Part shown: piece after piece, positions 34,780 to 46,813 of the stretch
How the letters are laid out: every line of letters begins with the position of its first letter
How positions within the stretch are numbered: position 1 is the stretch's first letter
Assembly: GCA_026120035.1 (NCBI GenBank)
Contig: JALRME010000002.1
Span: forward strand, 1,054,001-1,118,000
Source of the DNA: Coleophoma eucalyptorum
Lineage: Eukaryota; Ascomycota; Leotiomycetes; Helotiales; Dermateaceae
Direction: 5' to 3'
Length of the DNA stretch: 64,000 nucleotides
The notes under the pieces: generated by a model
Seen by the model: only the letters and a program-made list of their open reading frames with translations
What the model was told of the DNA's origin: nothing
The model's database searches: none
Translations under genes and position numbers: made by a program

Positions 34780-36203
34780 TCACTCAATAAATTTCTTCAA
34801 GCCTCTCAGCCTTTCTTTGGCCGACTCCAAAACACTATCCTCCTTGCAAACAGCGAAACGTAAGTAATCTTCGACTAATCCCGCATTTTCATCTGTACAG
34901 AACTCGCTGGGCGGAATTGCCGCCACACCAATCTCCTGGATCAAGAACCAACACAGCTTGAAATCCCGCGGCCTGCTCGCAACATGGGGTGGAAAATCGT
35001 AGTTCTCAGGGATCTTGACCTTCGCCATATTAACGAGTACAAAGTAACCGCCCTCAGGATCGGTGAAGGGGAGGTCGAGCTCTGCCCACACGGAATTAAG
35101 GCGGTCCATCTTGGACTTCAATGACTTTCGAGATTCCGGCCAGAATCCGTTGTGTGGAGCCTGTTCAAAACCGACAGCGATGGCTTCTTGAAGCGGCGAG
35201 ACTGTCGTATAGCAGATTCGCGTGTGTGCTGCTGCTACGTAATCAATCAAATGCTGTGGTCCAATGAGCCAGCCAACACGCCATCCCGTAACGTAGAAAC
35301 TCTTTCCGGCGGACCCAACGGTCAATGTGAGGCGAGCATACTCTGGTGATAGCGTCGCAATTCGTGTGAAAGGTGTGTAGTAAAGAGTATCATAGACCTC
35401 GTCTGAAAGAATGATGATGTTGTTCTTCACACAAAGGTCACCAATAGCTGTTAGCTCCTCCTTGGAGAAGATCTTGCCAATTGGATTATGCGGAGTGTTG
35501 ATTACTATCATCTTCGTCTTCGGGGTGATGGCCGCTTCTAATTCTTTAATGTCCAGGGTCCATTCTGAAGAGGATGTAGTCTGTGTTGCTCCATTCTGGG
35601 GTGGGTGAAGTGGGACATAGACCACATTTCCGCCAGGCATTTGAATATTGCTAAGATACCTGTACAACGTCAACATAAGCTTTAGAAGGCTAACCTGCTA
35701 AACTTACTGGTCAAAAAACGGCTCAAAGACAATGACCTCATCGCCTGCTTCAATGAAGGCCATGAAAGCACTCAGGATTCCTGTAGAGAATTAGCCCATT
35801 ATTCCCTCCCAGAGTTCTTCCCCAGGTTTTGCATACCCTCATTAGCCCCCGTAGTGACTGTTACCTCTGTATCTGGGTTGATTGGTCGCCCAAGCCATTC
35901 CGAATATGCACCAGCCAGGGCTTTCTTTAGTCTGGGTCGTCCCCGTGTTGGAGAGTACTGATTGCATTCTACGGTCTTCAATGCATCTATAGCCGCATCT
36001 ACGATAAATTGTGGTGGTGCATAGCCAAAAAACCCTTGTCCCATATTCACAATTGGCTGCTTTGGTGAAGCTGCAGCTGCAGCATTGACAATAGACCTGA
36101 AAATAGGTCAATAATGCCCTCAACTTCAAGCACGTGAAAGAGTTTCTTACCAGACATCCTCCTTTCTGCCCGCTACTCTTGCTGCCGGCTTGGGGTTCTC
36201 CAT
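34780..36203 (-). CDS. bna3: Kynurenine aminotransferase-like PLP enzyme
   Basis: Class I/II aminotransferase of the kynurenine–oxoglutarate transaminase / cysteine-conjugate beta-lyase group, which turns kynurenine into kynurenate. Exons (minus): 36203–36151, 36096–35837, 35780–35708, 35659–34780; joined 421 aa, the usual size. Family signatures: MGQGFFGYAPP near the N-terminus, YSPTRGRPRLKKAL, TTGANEG (cofactor phosphate), FEPFFDQY, NTPHNPIGKIF (Asn for PLP), SDEVYD, and SAGKSFYVTGWRVGW with the Schiff-base lysine at about position 248. No mitochondrial leader is obvious. The D-lactate dehydrogenase gene starts 704 bp away in the other direction. Related enzymes also accept other amino acids, so substrate preference is inferred. 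Confidence 0.92.
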
Positions 36204-36907
36204 GATGCCGTAAGATGATCTGGACAAAATCTTGAGCTTGTAATGAACAAAAAATGATTTCTTGTCCTCTAATGGCAACTTAGTCTTTCAAATGAAGCTT
36301 CTATGAATTGTCGTGCCGTCTCGATGCCTACCCGATCTTCAAGTGTTGCGCAAGAGACGGATTGCTATTTGGGCAGTTCCGTATCCGTGCCAGGTTCTTA
36401 TACCTAATCCCTATCAAAAGCCGGCCCGCCCTTGAAAAGATGCCGCCCAATACAGAACCTATCTCAAATCTTGGGGCAATACCGAGGGCAAGTCAATGGT
36501 GGGGTATGATGACGGAGGAATCCAAGATAAAGAAGTCCGTCTTGGTTCCGTATCTTCTCCGGCCCACAGCACAAACACTTCCCTTATCAAGCTACTTTGC
36601 CTTGAACGGATGAGGAATCGGAAGAACCATGACTAAAGAAAAACATAACTAGCTGGATTCAAGGAATCATTTGCTATCGCCGACTTGAAGTGTTTTGGAG
36701 GATAGGTCTTTCTCTATCGTCATTGGTTAAGCTCCCCGACGCTAGTCCGCGGTCCCGTGATACATATCCAACTCCTGAGCTCAGCTCAATTCATCGAGGA
36801 TACCGATTAATTTGTCGACCAGGGTATTCACTGGAGTTGAATGCCAAGAGATACCAAAGAGGTTATACTCATCAGGTCGGGGGTTTGGAAGTATATGGGC
36901 AGGTAGC
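36204..36907. other. Bidirectional promoter between the aminotransferase and D-lactate dehydrogenase genes
   Basis: 704 bp between divergent start codons. An open frame upstream of 36908 (from 36812) has only a TTG start and is 5' leader of the dehydrogenase gene. No other feature supported. Confidence 0.6.
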
Positions 36908-38763
36908 ATGAAGTTACCACGATTTAGCAGGCGGCTGCTGAACGTACCGCTAAGGAGCAACAGTCTTAGACCGCGCAGTACCCAGTTCCAACGATGGAGC
37001 AGCTCTGTGAACACCGCTGCTGGGAAAGAATCAGATGCGCCAAATCGAGAGACACCTCCTTCATCTAAATCGGGGAAAGGTGTTTCTGCACTGAGTTTAC
37101 TCACGTTTGCGTGCAGTGCCGCGGCATTAGGCGTTGCAGTTAGCCTGAAGCTATCTGACAAGCCGCAATATGGAGCTCTGAACGTACCCAAATATGCCAC
37201 CACAAAAGAGATGCTTAAGGTCAGTAACTTCTCTTGATAAAAAGATTAGGAGAATTGACACGTGGCCAGGCGATTGAAGAGATTCGCAGTACAATCTCTG
37301 ATGAGACAATCAGCATAGATGATGATGATCTCAAGTTGCATGGCTATTCAGAATGGTCTCAGATAAATATCGATACCCTCCCCATTGCCGTGGCATATCC
37401 AAAGTCAACGGAAGAGGTCTCTAAAATAGCAAAGATATGCTATAAGTACCGTATTCCCATGGTTGGCTTTTCTGGAGGCAGCAGTATTGAAGGAAACTTC
37501 GCAGCGCCTTATGGTGGAATTAGCGTTGACTTTACCCATATGGACAAGGTTGTGGCATTCCACGAGGACGATCTTGATGTTGTTGTCCAGCCAGCTGTTG
37601 GTTGGATGAAATTGAACGAGGACATCGAGAAATCTGGCCTATTCTTCCCAGTTGATCCTAGTCCTTCAGCAAAATTCGGAGGAATGGTTGGAACAAACTG
37701 CAGTGGCACCAATGCTGCACGATATGGAACTATGAAAGATTGGGTTGTCAACTTGACTGTGGTACTAGCCGACGGGACCATTATCAAGACTAGAAACCGT
37801 CCCCGGAAATCTGCAGCTGGCTACAACCTCAACGGCATCTTTGTGGGTGCGGAAGGGACTCTTGGTCTGGTCACTGAGATAACCCTGAAGCTAGCTGTAA
37901 TTCCCAAGGAGTTCAATGTTGCTGTCTGCACATTTCCCACGATTCGGGACGCAGCCGCGACAGCTTCAGCAGTGATGCGAGCTGGGGTGCCTATCGCAGC
38001 TTTGGAACTTTTGGACGATACCCAAATGAAGGTAGTCAACAAAGGCGGCAATACTGCTCCTAAAGTCTGGAAAGAAGTCCCAACGCTGTTCTTCAAGTTT
38101 TCAGGCTCAAAGGCCAGTGTTGCAGACAACATCAAGGAGGTTCAGGCTATCGCAAAGAAACATAATGCCGGGTCTTTTGAATTTGCCAAGGATGAGAAGG
38201 AACAGCATGAGTTATGGTCTGCACGAAAGACGGCCTTGTGGAGTATGTTTGCTTTGAAACCGGAGGGAACTGACTTTTGGTCGACCGATGTCGCAGTGCC
38301 ATATTCGAGAGTTGCAGAGATCATAGGTGAGACACTCCACAAAAGCATCTCGCGCATGCGAAGATCTAACCAAAAAAACAGAAATCTCGAAGAAAGACCT
38401 GGAAGGCAAAGGCCTCTTTACTTCCATCGTGGGACATCTTGGCGATGGCAATTTCCATGAGGCGATCTTTTACAACAAATCTGATCCCGTGGAGACTGCC
38501 ATGGTTACGAAAGCCGTGCACGATATGATTGACCGGGCTTTGGAGATGGAGGGTACATGTACAGTAAGTCCCTTCTCACGATATATGGTGGTTCTTTGCT
38601 AATTGGCCTTCCCCAGGGTGAGCACTCTATCGGACTCTTCAAGAAAGGCTGTCTTTTGCAAGAAGTCGGTCCTGATACGCTCATGGTCATGAAATCGATT
38701 AAGCAGTCTCTCGATCCAAAATGGATTATGAACCCGGGAAAGATCTTTGATATCCCTCAGTAA
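36908..38763 (+). CDS. dld1: D-lactate dehydrogenase (cytochrome), mitochondrial
   Basis: FAD enzyme that oxidises D-lactate to pyruvate and passes electrons to cytochrome c. Exons 36908–37219, 37270–38326, 38382–38563, 38617–38763; joined 565 aa. The N-terminus MKLPRFSRRLLNVPLRSNSL is Arg/Ser-rich, a mitochondrial presequence, followed by a hydrophobic segment (about 61–78, ALSLLTFACSAAALGVAV) that may anchor it in the inner membrane. The FAD-binding type 4 domain is clear: AVAYPKSTEEVSKI, GFSGGSSIEGN, GGMVGTNCSGTNAARYG, FVGAEGTLGLVTEI. The C-terminal domain has SIVGHLGDGNFHEAIF with the active-site His. It ends in the family's WIMNPGKIFDI. The first acceptor was placed at 37269 because it gives MLKAIEEIRSTI; an earlier acceptor leads to a stop. 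Confidence 0.95.
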
Positions 38764-39273
38764 TGGAGAAGAGCATTTAACTGGAGTCTGGCAGGAATCT
38801 GCTCGTGGGTCAGCAGAAAACAAAAAGAAAGTCTGTCGGTCTATCGAAAATTGTACACATTAGCTAGCAGTGTATTTAATACATATTTGTTTCCGGATTT
38901 CCTGTTTCTCTGTCCTCCAAGCTAGATTCAAGTCGCCTTTAGTATGTCACACAATTTGAAAAAGTATCCGTAAACCCATATTTATGTAGCTGGGAGGTTG
39001 CAAGGAAGACCAGCAAATAGCCTGTATATTTTTTTTCAGAAAGGAATCAACTTAAATAGCAAGATTGTATTAGATTATAAAGAGTGGGGGTGTGTTAGTA
39101 ATGATAGCAAATGTGATAAGACGAGTCCTTGATTAAGATTATAGGTATATGAACTACAAATCTATATCGAACCCTAAAATGATTTCCCAGTCTTGGGAAA
39201 CCATAACTTTTTTGTAACTACACATGTCCTTGTTAGGACTACACTTTCGCTCGCCCAAAGGACACCGGCATTT
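38764..39273. other. 3' flank shared by convergent genes
   Basis: 510 bp, AT-rich, between the stop codons of the dehydrogenase and permease genes. Contains T-rich and AT-rich stretches suited to polyadenylation. No gene. Confidence 0.6.
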
Positions 39274-41009
39274 CTAAGTGAAGTATCTAAACTTAGGATG
39301 CTTATCACCCAGGTTGCTAAGATCCAAGAACTCGTCAGCAAGGACGGGACCATTCTCACGGTCTCTCTTCCTATTCTCCCACGCAAGCACAAAGTGCAAG
39401 GCCAAAGCCGCTATGACAATCAGAGCACAGAATCCACATCCTAATGCGCAGCCGAGCGTGTATTTTGGTCTATAGTAATATATTAGCAAAGAGCTTCACA
39501 TTCCCTCTGATTATGGAATTTTGGACGAGGTCAAAGAGAGGAGCATACCCAGCAGAATTTGGGAAGACAGCCGAGCCCAAGAAACTTGTGAGTTGGCCCA
39601 CGGTAGCTACGACGGCGAGAGAAGCGCCTTTCTTTGAATCGCTGCCCAGATTGTTCAGGACCCAGGTCAAATTCAGTGCCACGATAGGGAAGGTACCGCA
39701 GCACGCGAAGAAGACGCCGGCGTATCGTACGCTGGTCTTCGTGGTGACTAGCAGCATGAGATAGCCTAGGAAACTCAAAGCGCCAAAGAACGCAATCAAC
39801 GGCCCACGCTTGCCCCACCGATCACTCACAAATGCGCCGATGACACAGCATAGGAATGCAGCAAAGTAGGGGGGAGCTGTGAGGCCCTGGGCATCGACAG
39901 AGGTAAAGCCCATCTCCTTGATAATGGTAGGCAGGAAGTTGGATAGCGAGGCGAAGGAGTAGTTCCACGCGAAATGGATCAGCGCGTGCACGTAAGTCTT
40001 ATAGTCAGCCAGACCAGCGAAGTACTGGCGCCAGTGAACTTTCGACTTGGCGGTTGTATCGCGCATCTGGATCCGTTCAACGGCAAGAGTCTTTTCTTCT
40101 TCAGTCAAGAATCGCGCGTGGGATGGGGAGTCTGGCAGGAAGAAGTAGATGAATGGTGCAATGAGGATGGTTGGGATACCCTCTATTCAGCAGTTAGATA
40201 CTTATGATATCTATCTATGGTAGCCGTCGCAAAAGATTACTTACCAATAACGAACAACCACCTCCAGTCTGCCCAAGAAGAGTTGATATGCGTGATTCCA
40301 TATGCCACAGCACTTGCGAAACAGTTTGCTAGGGGACTGGATCCAAGCAAGAACGCCATTCTCAGGCCCAATTCATGTCTCTGGTAAAACATGGACAGGT
40401 AGAATGGCGAACCGGTTGCAAGCATGACCTCGCAAATACCGAGGATGGCTCTGCATGCTGCTAGACCTGCGAGGTTATTGACCACACCCGAGCAGATGGC
40501 TGCTGCTCCCCAACTAGATAGTGTTAATGACTGCTTTCTAGAACTAGAAGAGGCTGAACGTACCCGATGCAGAGCGCCGACACGAAGATGTGAGCTGGCA
40601 GAATCTTCCATAACATAGTTGTCCATTCGAAGATCTCGTAGGTAATGTAAAAGGCATACAAAGCCCAAGTCCACTAAATCAGGCGCAAGAGTTATCATCT
40701 GTTCCCAATTGTATCTTGCATAACATCTCCTAATTTACAGTCCCAAGGAAAACAAAAACAATATACCTCTTTACTACTTAAGCCCAAGTCCGCCTGCGCA
40801 CCCGCCGTCTTTGCATTGCCAATATTGCCCCGATCGAGATACGAAAGAACGTATAGCACACAAACAATAGGCAAAACACGCCGATCGAATATATTTCTCA
40901 AGTACTTCTGTCGCTCATCCGGGACAATGACCTGAGAGATCCCATTATCGATATCGTTCTTTTCAAGGACTCCGATGTCGTCGGTTTTGGATTCTGGGAG
41001 GGTTGACAT
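39274..41009 (-). CDS. MFS permease of the anion:cation symporter (Dal5-like) group
   Basis: Exons (minus): 41009–40767, 40673–40564, 40513–40245, 40182–39549, 39469–39274; joined 483 aa with about 12 membrane helices. Typical features: a short charged cytosolic N-terminus, RRVLPIVCVLYVLSYLDRGNIGNAK in helix 1 (the D-R-x-N signature of the group), LCIGWGAAAICSGVVNN, RAILGICEVMLATGSPFYLSM, the central loop HARFLTEEEKTLAVERIQ, and FVSDRWGKRGPLI. Yeast Dal5 moves allantoate and ureidosuccinate; relatives carry nicotinate, pantothenate, biotin precursors or sugar acids. The substrate cannot be read from sequence. All five exons keep frame, and the last exon supplies the final helix and a charged tail. 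Confidence 0.92.
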
Positions 41010-44000
41010 GGTTGTCCACAGATCCCTCGAGCAATTGAGGAAAGGGGAATTGAGAGAGAGGAATTGATGAAAAGTCAAATTCAGACAATGAGGAGGAGAA
41101 TCTGGAGAATTTGGGATGTGGAGTTAAAGATAAGTTATAATTTTTTGTGCACTTCCCATTATGGCAACGCACGTCGCAAGCCGGGTGAGATTTCACGATT
41201 GTCTGTGTGCATACCTCTAATCTACCATTTTGGTACTGGATAGTAGCAATGAGCCGGACGTCCAGCAAAGGGAATAAGCCGGATGTTTGGGAGCACAGTG
41301 ACTGCCACCCTCCAATCCACCCGCCCAGAAGCAGCATCGATATGCAGTGCGATATGAGTGAGATGTGAGATCAAGGAACTTGATACGGATAACAGGGGGA
41401 TAGAGGCGGATCCATAGTATCACTTTTCTTGTCTGGATTCGATAAGCTAGAGAGGCACAGTAGGGAGCCGGAACTTCTTATCAAGGAGCCGTACATGGGA
41501 CGGAATTGAGGACTCGCGTTGCTTGTCAGCGCCTGAGCTTTTTCACCTAGGTCCCTATAGAAACGAAAGTTCAGCAGGCTGGAAGGATGGGGGTTGATCT
41601 TTGAAAGAGTGGAGGGAAGGAAGAGTGGGTTGTGGCAGAGTTAGAGTTTTGCCATCAAGCGACGGGCAAAGACGATGTCCTGTCAATAAGTCGTGGCCAG
41701 AGAAGCGGCATCAGAGACCAGAGTTGCACGTGTTAACGCTTCGCAGACTGTTGGGGGGTTTAAACGTTGTTCCGTTCGAGGAAGTTGAGCCTGATCCCAT
41801 TCAGCTACTCTCAAGAACCATTTGTTCAAACCCGGCCAAACCCAGCCTTATGTTATCTCGCCGTCCTTTTGCGTTTGTTGCACGTCGCACTTTCATCCAT
41901 TATTCAATCGATTGCTGTCAGAGCAGATAGAAGATGTCTGTCTTGTAATCTATTGACTGATTGCTTGACTGATTACCTCATGCCCGGTCTTGGTGAAACT
42001 AGGGCCCTCCATTAGCGCTTCAGCCCCTAACCTCCAAGCGGTTGGCGGGAGATAAGGTTCCTGGATACACCGCGTTTTATGCACCGCCGTTCTCTGTTGT
42101 CATAGGACTTTGTCGGTCTTGTCCTTCTTTGCTTTGTTTTGCCTTCCTTCTGGTTCTCGGGCATTGGCATACCAGAACGGCACGACTTTGGTTGTTGTTG
42201 TTGTTGTTGCTGTTGTTGTTATGTGTGTTTTGGTTTGCTTCGCTTTTCTTTTCCTCGGTCCAGTTCATGGCTGTACCTCTATGGATTCGGTATGTTGAGA
42301 ATGGGGCAGCTTCGATTACTGTTCTCGTACAATAGTACACTTACATACAGTACCTTATGTACAGGATATGTCTCTTATCTTATCTCGCCACTCTTCGCCT
42401 GTACAGTCAGGTACATTACAGTAATTGATGACTCCTGATTCGGGGGCACAAGCGAGAGAAGACAAGCGAAGAACCGACAGTATTCCTTCATTCCTTCCCC
42501 TCACACCGTAAGGTAGTAAGTAGTCCTTCTACTTTCGCAAGTTTTCCGTGCTTCTGTAAACATTTGATTGGCCGACTTCTACACTTCAAGTGTGAATGAA
42601 TATGTACTATGTTCGAGAGATGTAGGTGCCATTCTATGGCGCTGACTATGTCCTTGCGGGTAAAGTTGATACCTGCTGTTATTTTCTTTGGGTATTAAGA
42701 GAACTGGTTTTGATGCGACTAACTGAGCCTCTCCCGTAGGATTTGTAGAGATAATCGCAAAGATTTGATACCTTGACTCTGTCTAGAAGATAATTCTTTG
42801 AACTTCTCAAAAACCACAGCCTTCCCTCGCCACTCTGAAGTCCAGAAGTCATTGAGGATACTGGAATATGGACCCTTTTGATGATATTAGAGGAGGTTGA
42901 TCTTCAAAGTTTGTTCCCAAGTGAGCAAAACGTGGACGAGAGGAAGCCGGTCAGGTCTTCTTCTACAGTAACAGTGCGATCTCCTTTCAGATTCCTAGCA
43001 TCCATCGACCACGATCCTTCCACTCGTCTAATTCCACAACCAATTGCAACCCTGTTCTCAAATATACCAACTCCTGCGGCGTAGCATAAGAGTCTGGTGG
43101 TGTTTCTCGAGTGTCTGAGTCCAGAGAACTACGTCGTATATGTTGAAAGACTGCACAAAGTACGAAAGATAAAAGGAAACAATTTGTGAGACTTGCACGA
43201 GGTGCTTAATGCCATTGGTGCAAGTGTTGGCCTCAGCGCTGCGACAATTCGAAGTTGGCGCATCGTGTTGACATCTTCAAAGACGGTATTGTTCATAGGT
43301 ATATGATTTAGAAATATGATGGGAAGTTTAGGCTTGAGCCTTTCAATGCCAGTGTATCCCATCGGCAAAGGAGCGATCCTACACAGTTAAAACGTGAGTT
43401 CAAAAGATAAGTGTCAACCGACTACCAACTTGAGAGAGCAAGCAAGACCAGTGTCAATGATCCTCAAGTTAGGGGAGAGGTTAGTACTCCAAGTATAGAT
43501 GCTGCGCGTACAAATAATCATTTGATTCCCGAGTAGAGAGTTTGTCGGTTTGTATATGAGTAGTAACGCAGCCAGAGCATAGACGAGGATATGAACAGCG
43601 CAGCGCCCGACTAAGAAGTGCAGGCTCTCAAACAATAATCATGATATGAGCAACAACGACGGCCAAATTTTCGACATAGGCAGATATACCCCAAAGCACC
43701 AGTCGCAGTTAACGTCCCGTCGAAGTTGTGGACAATATCGAGCACCAAATAAGAGCTAGGCATCCTATCGAAGCCACTGAAGAATCGGAATTTCCGATTA
43801 GGAAAGGAGTCGATGGTGAAGTAGAAATTTTGTATAGAGGATGGCTCTACACAATGAATGACCCAAAGTATATGTGGAAGATCCAAAAATCTGGATAGAA
43901 GTTATGGCAATCAACATGAAGACGGAAGATACCAAATATCAGGACAGAAACCATATCTGAATTTTGGGGTAACATCATCGTCTTGAACAATAGTGAGGAA

Positions 44001-44449
44001 TATTTGGACCAAGTTCTAACCATTAGCAAAGACGCTGCTATGGCAAGAGCGGAAGGGAAAGAGGCATGAATTCCCCAAAACAGTTCCTTTTCAAGAGAGT
44101 TGTAGTAGAGTCACTGGCCAACGTGGCTAATATGTAAAGACTCGCGAATATAGCTGATTGGAAAAATTGCCATAGCTAATTTGAATACTCTCGTATTGCA
44201 TATCAAGCAGACCTTGGAACTCCTCCTGATAGAGTTAGGCCATATATTTGGGTATCTTGGATTGAGACCGTGAAGAAATGATAGATACACCCGCTCCGAT
44301 CCTGTCTTTGTTGTTTGGTCCAAGAGTTCCACTTGTATCATTTTTGATCAATAAGGGCGGGAAATACCGGGCTAGGAAACAGGCTCATTAATCTGGCTGG
44401 CTCTGCCACAGAAGAATGAAGTGTAAATCTATCCACAATGTCGATAGGC
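41010..44449. other. 3.4-kb region without a recognised gene
   Basis: Holds the permease promoter (near 41010) and the 3' flank of the RraA-like gene (near 44449). A TTG microsatellite lies at 42188–42220. Between 43129 and 44341 several minus-strand frames of 60–91 codons follow one another with mildly protein-like composition, but I could not join them into a gene or name a family. Confidence 0.5.
42188..42220. repeat. TTG trinucleotide microsatellite
   Basis: About eleven TTG/GTT units with one interruption (TTGCTG), in non-coding DNA. Confidence 0.9.
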
Positions 44450-45253
44450 CTAACCACGATGCTTTTTGAATGCTTCTTGCACACTCCTGCCTTGCTCGAC
44501 ATCTTCTTTGACTCGGTCATCTGCTTCCACTAATTTCGGCAGCATCTCAATCACAGCATCCACTTTATCCTTGGGGATGACGACTACACCATTCGTAGCA
44601 TCACTAAATACTAGATCTCCGGGGCTGACTTCTGTCCCATCAAGAGTGAGTGGAACCTGAATGGCATGTGGTGTAGATTCAGCACCGGCACCAACAATTG
44701 AGGATCCTGTTGCCCAAATGGGTAAACCAGTCGAACCAAGCTCAACCATATCTCTAACTCGTCCATGAACCACAACTGCTTTGGCGCCTAGGACTTTCAT
44801 TCTCAAAGCCATTATGCCTCCCAGCACTGCGTTCTTTTGGCCTTCGGGCTGCGACATGACCACAATTGTTCCTGACTCTGTGAGATCCACCCAATGCTTG
44901 TCCAAAGGGATGTTTGCGTCATTACGAGTGCCGGGATTTGGAGAGTGATCACTGCTCTTGGGTCTGAACTCGACAGTTGAGGCTGGAGCTATGTTGATTT
45001 CTTTGCCGGATACATCTGTACCTGGTGGATATAGCTGCAGATCTGAGAGGAAGCCAGAACCAGGGACTTTTAGTTTTAACAGAGCATCTGCAATGTCACA
45101 TGCCGTGTACTTCTTGAGAGCCTGGATCTGGACGGCTGAGGTGGACATGGTTCGGAAGGGAGACTTGAGCGAGTTCGTACAATGGTTGTAGGAGGGAAAG
45201 ATGCCCCTACAGCTATTGTGAAGTAGACCAGATCGAAATATTCGAACATACAT
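44450..45253 (-). CDS. RraA-like aldolase / oxaloacetate decarboxylase-type enzyme
   Basis: Intronless. From the ATG at 45253 it is 267 aa; from the ATG at 45149 it is 232 aa. The RraA fold signature is clear: CDIADALLKLKV near the start and LGGIMALRMKVLGAKAVVVHGRVRDMVEL. The Arg-x-x-x-Asp and Gly-rich elements there bind substrate and Mg2+ in 4-hydroxy-4-methyl-2-oxoglutarate aldolases. LVFSDATNGVVVIPKDK follows near the C-terminus. In bacteria relatives split HMG/CHA-type acids or decarboxylate oxaloacetate; fungal members are mostly uncharacterised. The extra 35 residues from the upstream Met (MYVRIFRSGLLHNSCRG) are basic, Ser/Leu-rich and acid-free, like a mitochondrial leader. Both start sites may be used. 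Confidence 0.88.
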   Translation of the reverse strand: MYVRIFRSGLLHNSCRGIFPSYNHCTNSLKSPFRTMSTSAVQIQALKKYTACDIADALLKLKVPGSGFLSDLQLYPPGTDVSGKEINIAPASTVEFRPKSSDHSPNPGTRNDANIPLDKHWVDLTESGTIVVMSQPEGQKNAVLGGIMALRMKVLGAKAVVVHGRVRDMVELGSTGLPIWATGSSIVGAGAESTPHAIQVPLTLDGTEVSPGDLVFSDATNGVVVIPKDKVDAVIEMLPKLVEADDRVKEDVEQGRSVQEAFKKHRG

Positions 45254-46123
45254 ATTGCTAACAAGGTGTCTAGCATGTCGAACTTGAGAGGAGGGGTTGT
45301 CATGTGAAGTGCATGTCGTTCGGGCCGAGACGATCCGGGTTGAATCTGCACATCTTCGATTCACAAAAAGAATAAAACAAATAAACCCTGGCTCAAGCTC
45401 AAGCTAGAGATCTTCAGAACAGGGCAACACCTTACTTTGCTAGCCTATAGGTCTCCAACCTTTAACCACTAATCTCTTCCCCAGATCTAAAGACATTACG
45501 GTAGAAGAGAAGAACGGCACTAGCCAGCACCAGAAAGAGAAGATGTCCATCTCCGAACACTTACAGGGACGACTCCTGTCTTATGCCGACTGCACCTATA
45601 AGAGAATTTTGGCTTTTTCAAGGCCGTGTGAGCTGTACCGACCACTATCCTCCGCTTTTATTTTGGTCCCAACTACATGCCCATGCCTATCCTTGGACGA
45701 ATGCTGTTTGCTATCTGCATCTGCGGTAGCAACCATGCTGCACTACTGCAGCCAGAAAAAGTTGATGATGCATAAGGTGCGCTGCCGTCTTAGGCGGAAA
45801 CCTCCTCGCACTCTTCCTACATATGTACATTCATGACAGACACAAATGCGAGGGTGCATTCGCGAAGCAAAATCAATCCTAGGCAGCGATTCACACGGGA
45901 AGCTTAGAAGATCAAGGCCTGAGGGCCCCAACTATACTGACGAGACTATTCGCCGTTCGTTGCCCGTCACCCTCTACTACTTCACGGGATAATGCCGTGC
46001 TTTACCCCGACTCCTGACTTTTAAATCTCACGAGGTGACGAGTGCTCCACGCACACGCCACCTACAGATCATCCAATGTGTATGTGGTATGTGTGCATGT
46101 GAGCATGTGAGCATGTGTAGATG

Positions 46124-46154
<31 letters not shown>

Positions 46155-46813
46155 GTGTGCGGGTGTGATATATGTCGGGTAGAAACTGAACCTTACCAAT
46201 ACAGCAGTATCTTACCTTAAGGTTAAAAGGGTGCGCTTGACGCGCTATCTTCCTGTAACTACCACATCCATATCCGCACCCACACATACACATATGTACA
46301 CATACACATGCAGCATCTTGACTTGCCTGCTGCCGTACTGTTGCCCTTTTTAACCCTGCTCTTACGCCTCGAATCTTCAACCTCACCTGCAAAATCGAAA
46401 GGCTCGCTCGCCCCCCGACCAATCCGCACCAGTCCCTGACGCCCCTCTGCTGCCCCGCATACATAAGCTGCCTCCTAGTCAATAGTCAGGTCGGATCCAG
46501 CAAAAACTGCACCGCCAAACTCCAACACCTCTGGACGGAACGTCATATCGCCCAGTTCTATTTCCTCCTCGCACTCGAGACTTCCTTGTTGGCTGCTGAC
46601 TGAGACACCCGCCACGCAAGGCTGCCATTGCGAGAGCTTTATTTCAACGGGCAACTGATTCGAGTCGTGCGTCAACCAGAACAACTCTAAGCTGAGGCAG
46701 ACAGACCACTTCCATCTTCCTGTAGCTCGAATTAACCCGACCCACTTCTTATCGAGAAGCAGATCCCCTCACCTTTCTGCACCCCTTCTGCATCCTTTCT
46801 GGGCACTCTCGAT
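45254..46813. other. Divergent promoter region with a CT microsatellite
   Basis: 1.56 kb between the RraA-like gene (minus) and the WBP2-like gene (plus), so both promoters are here. Contains a GCATGTGA repeat and a CT run. Small open frames on both strands show no family. Confidence 0.55.
46124..46154. repeat. CT dinucleotide microsatellite
   Basis: A CT run of about fifteen units with one interruption (TTTCT). It directly follows a GAGCATGT direct repeat at about 46096–46115. Confidence 0.9.

Noticed and set aside
36812..36907. Upstream extension of the D-lactate dehydrogenase frame
   Set aside because: It begins with TTG; the first ATG gives a good mitochondrial presequence.
45254..45364. 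37-codon upstream extension of the RraA-like frame
   Set aside because: It starts only with GTG and would precede the leader-like Met at 45253.
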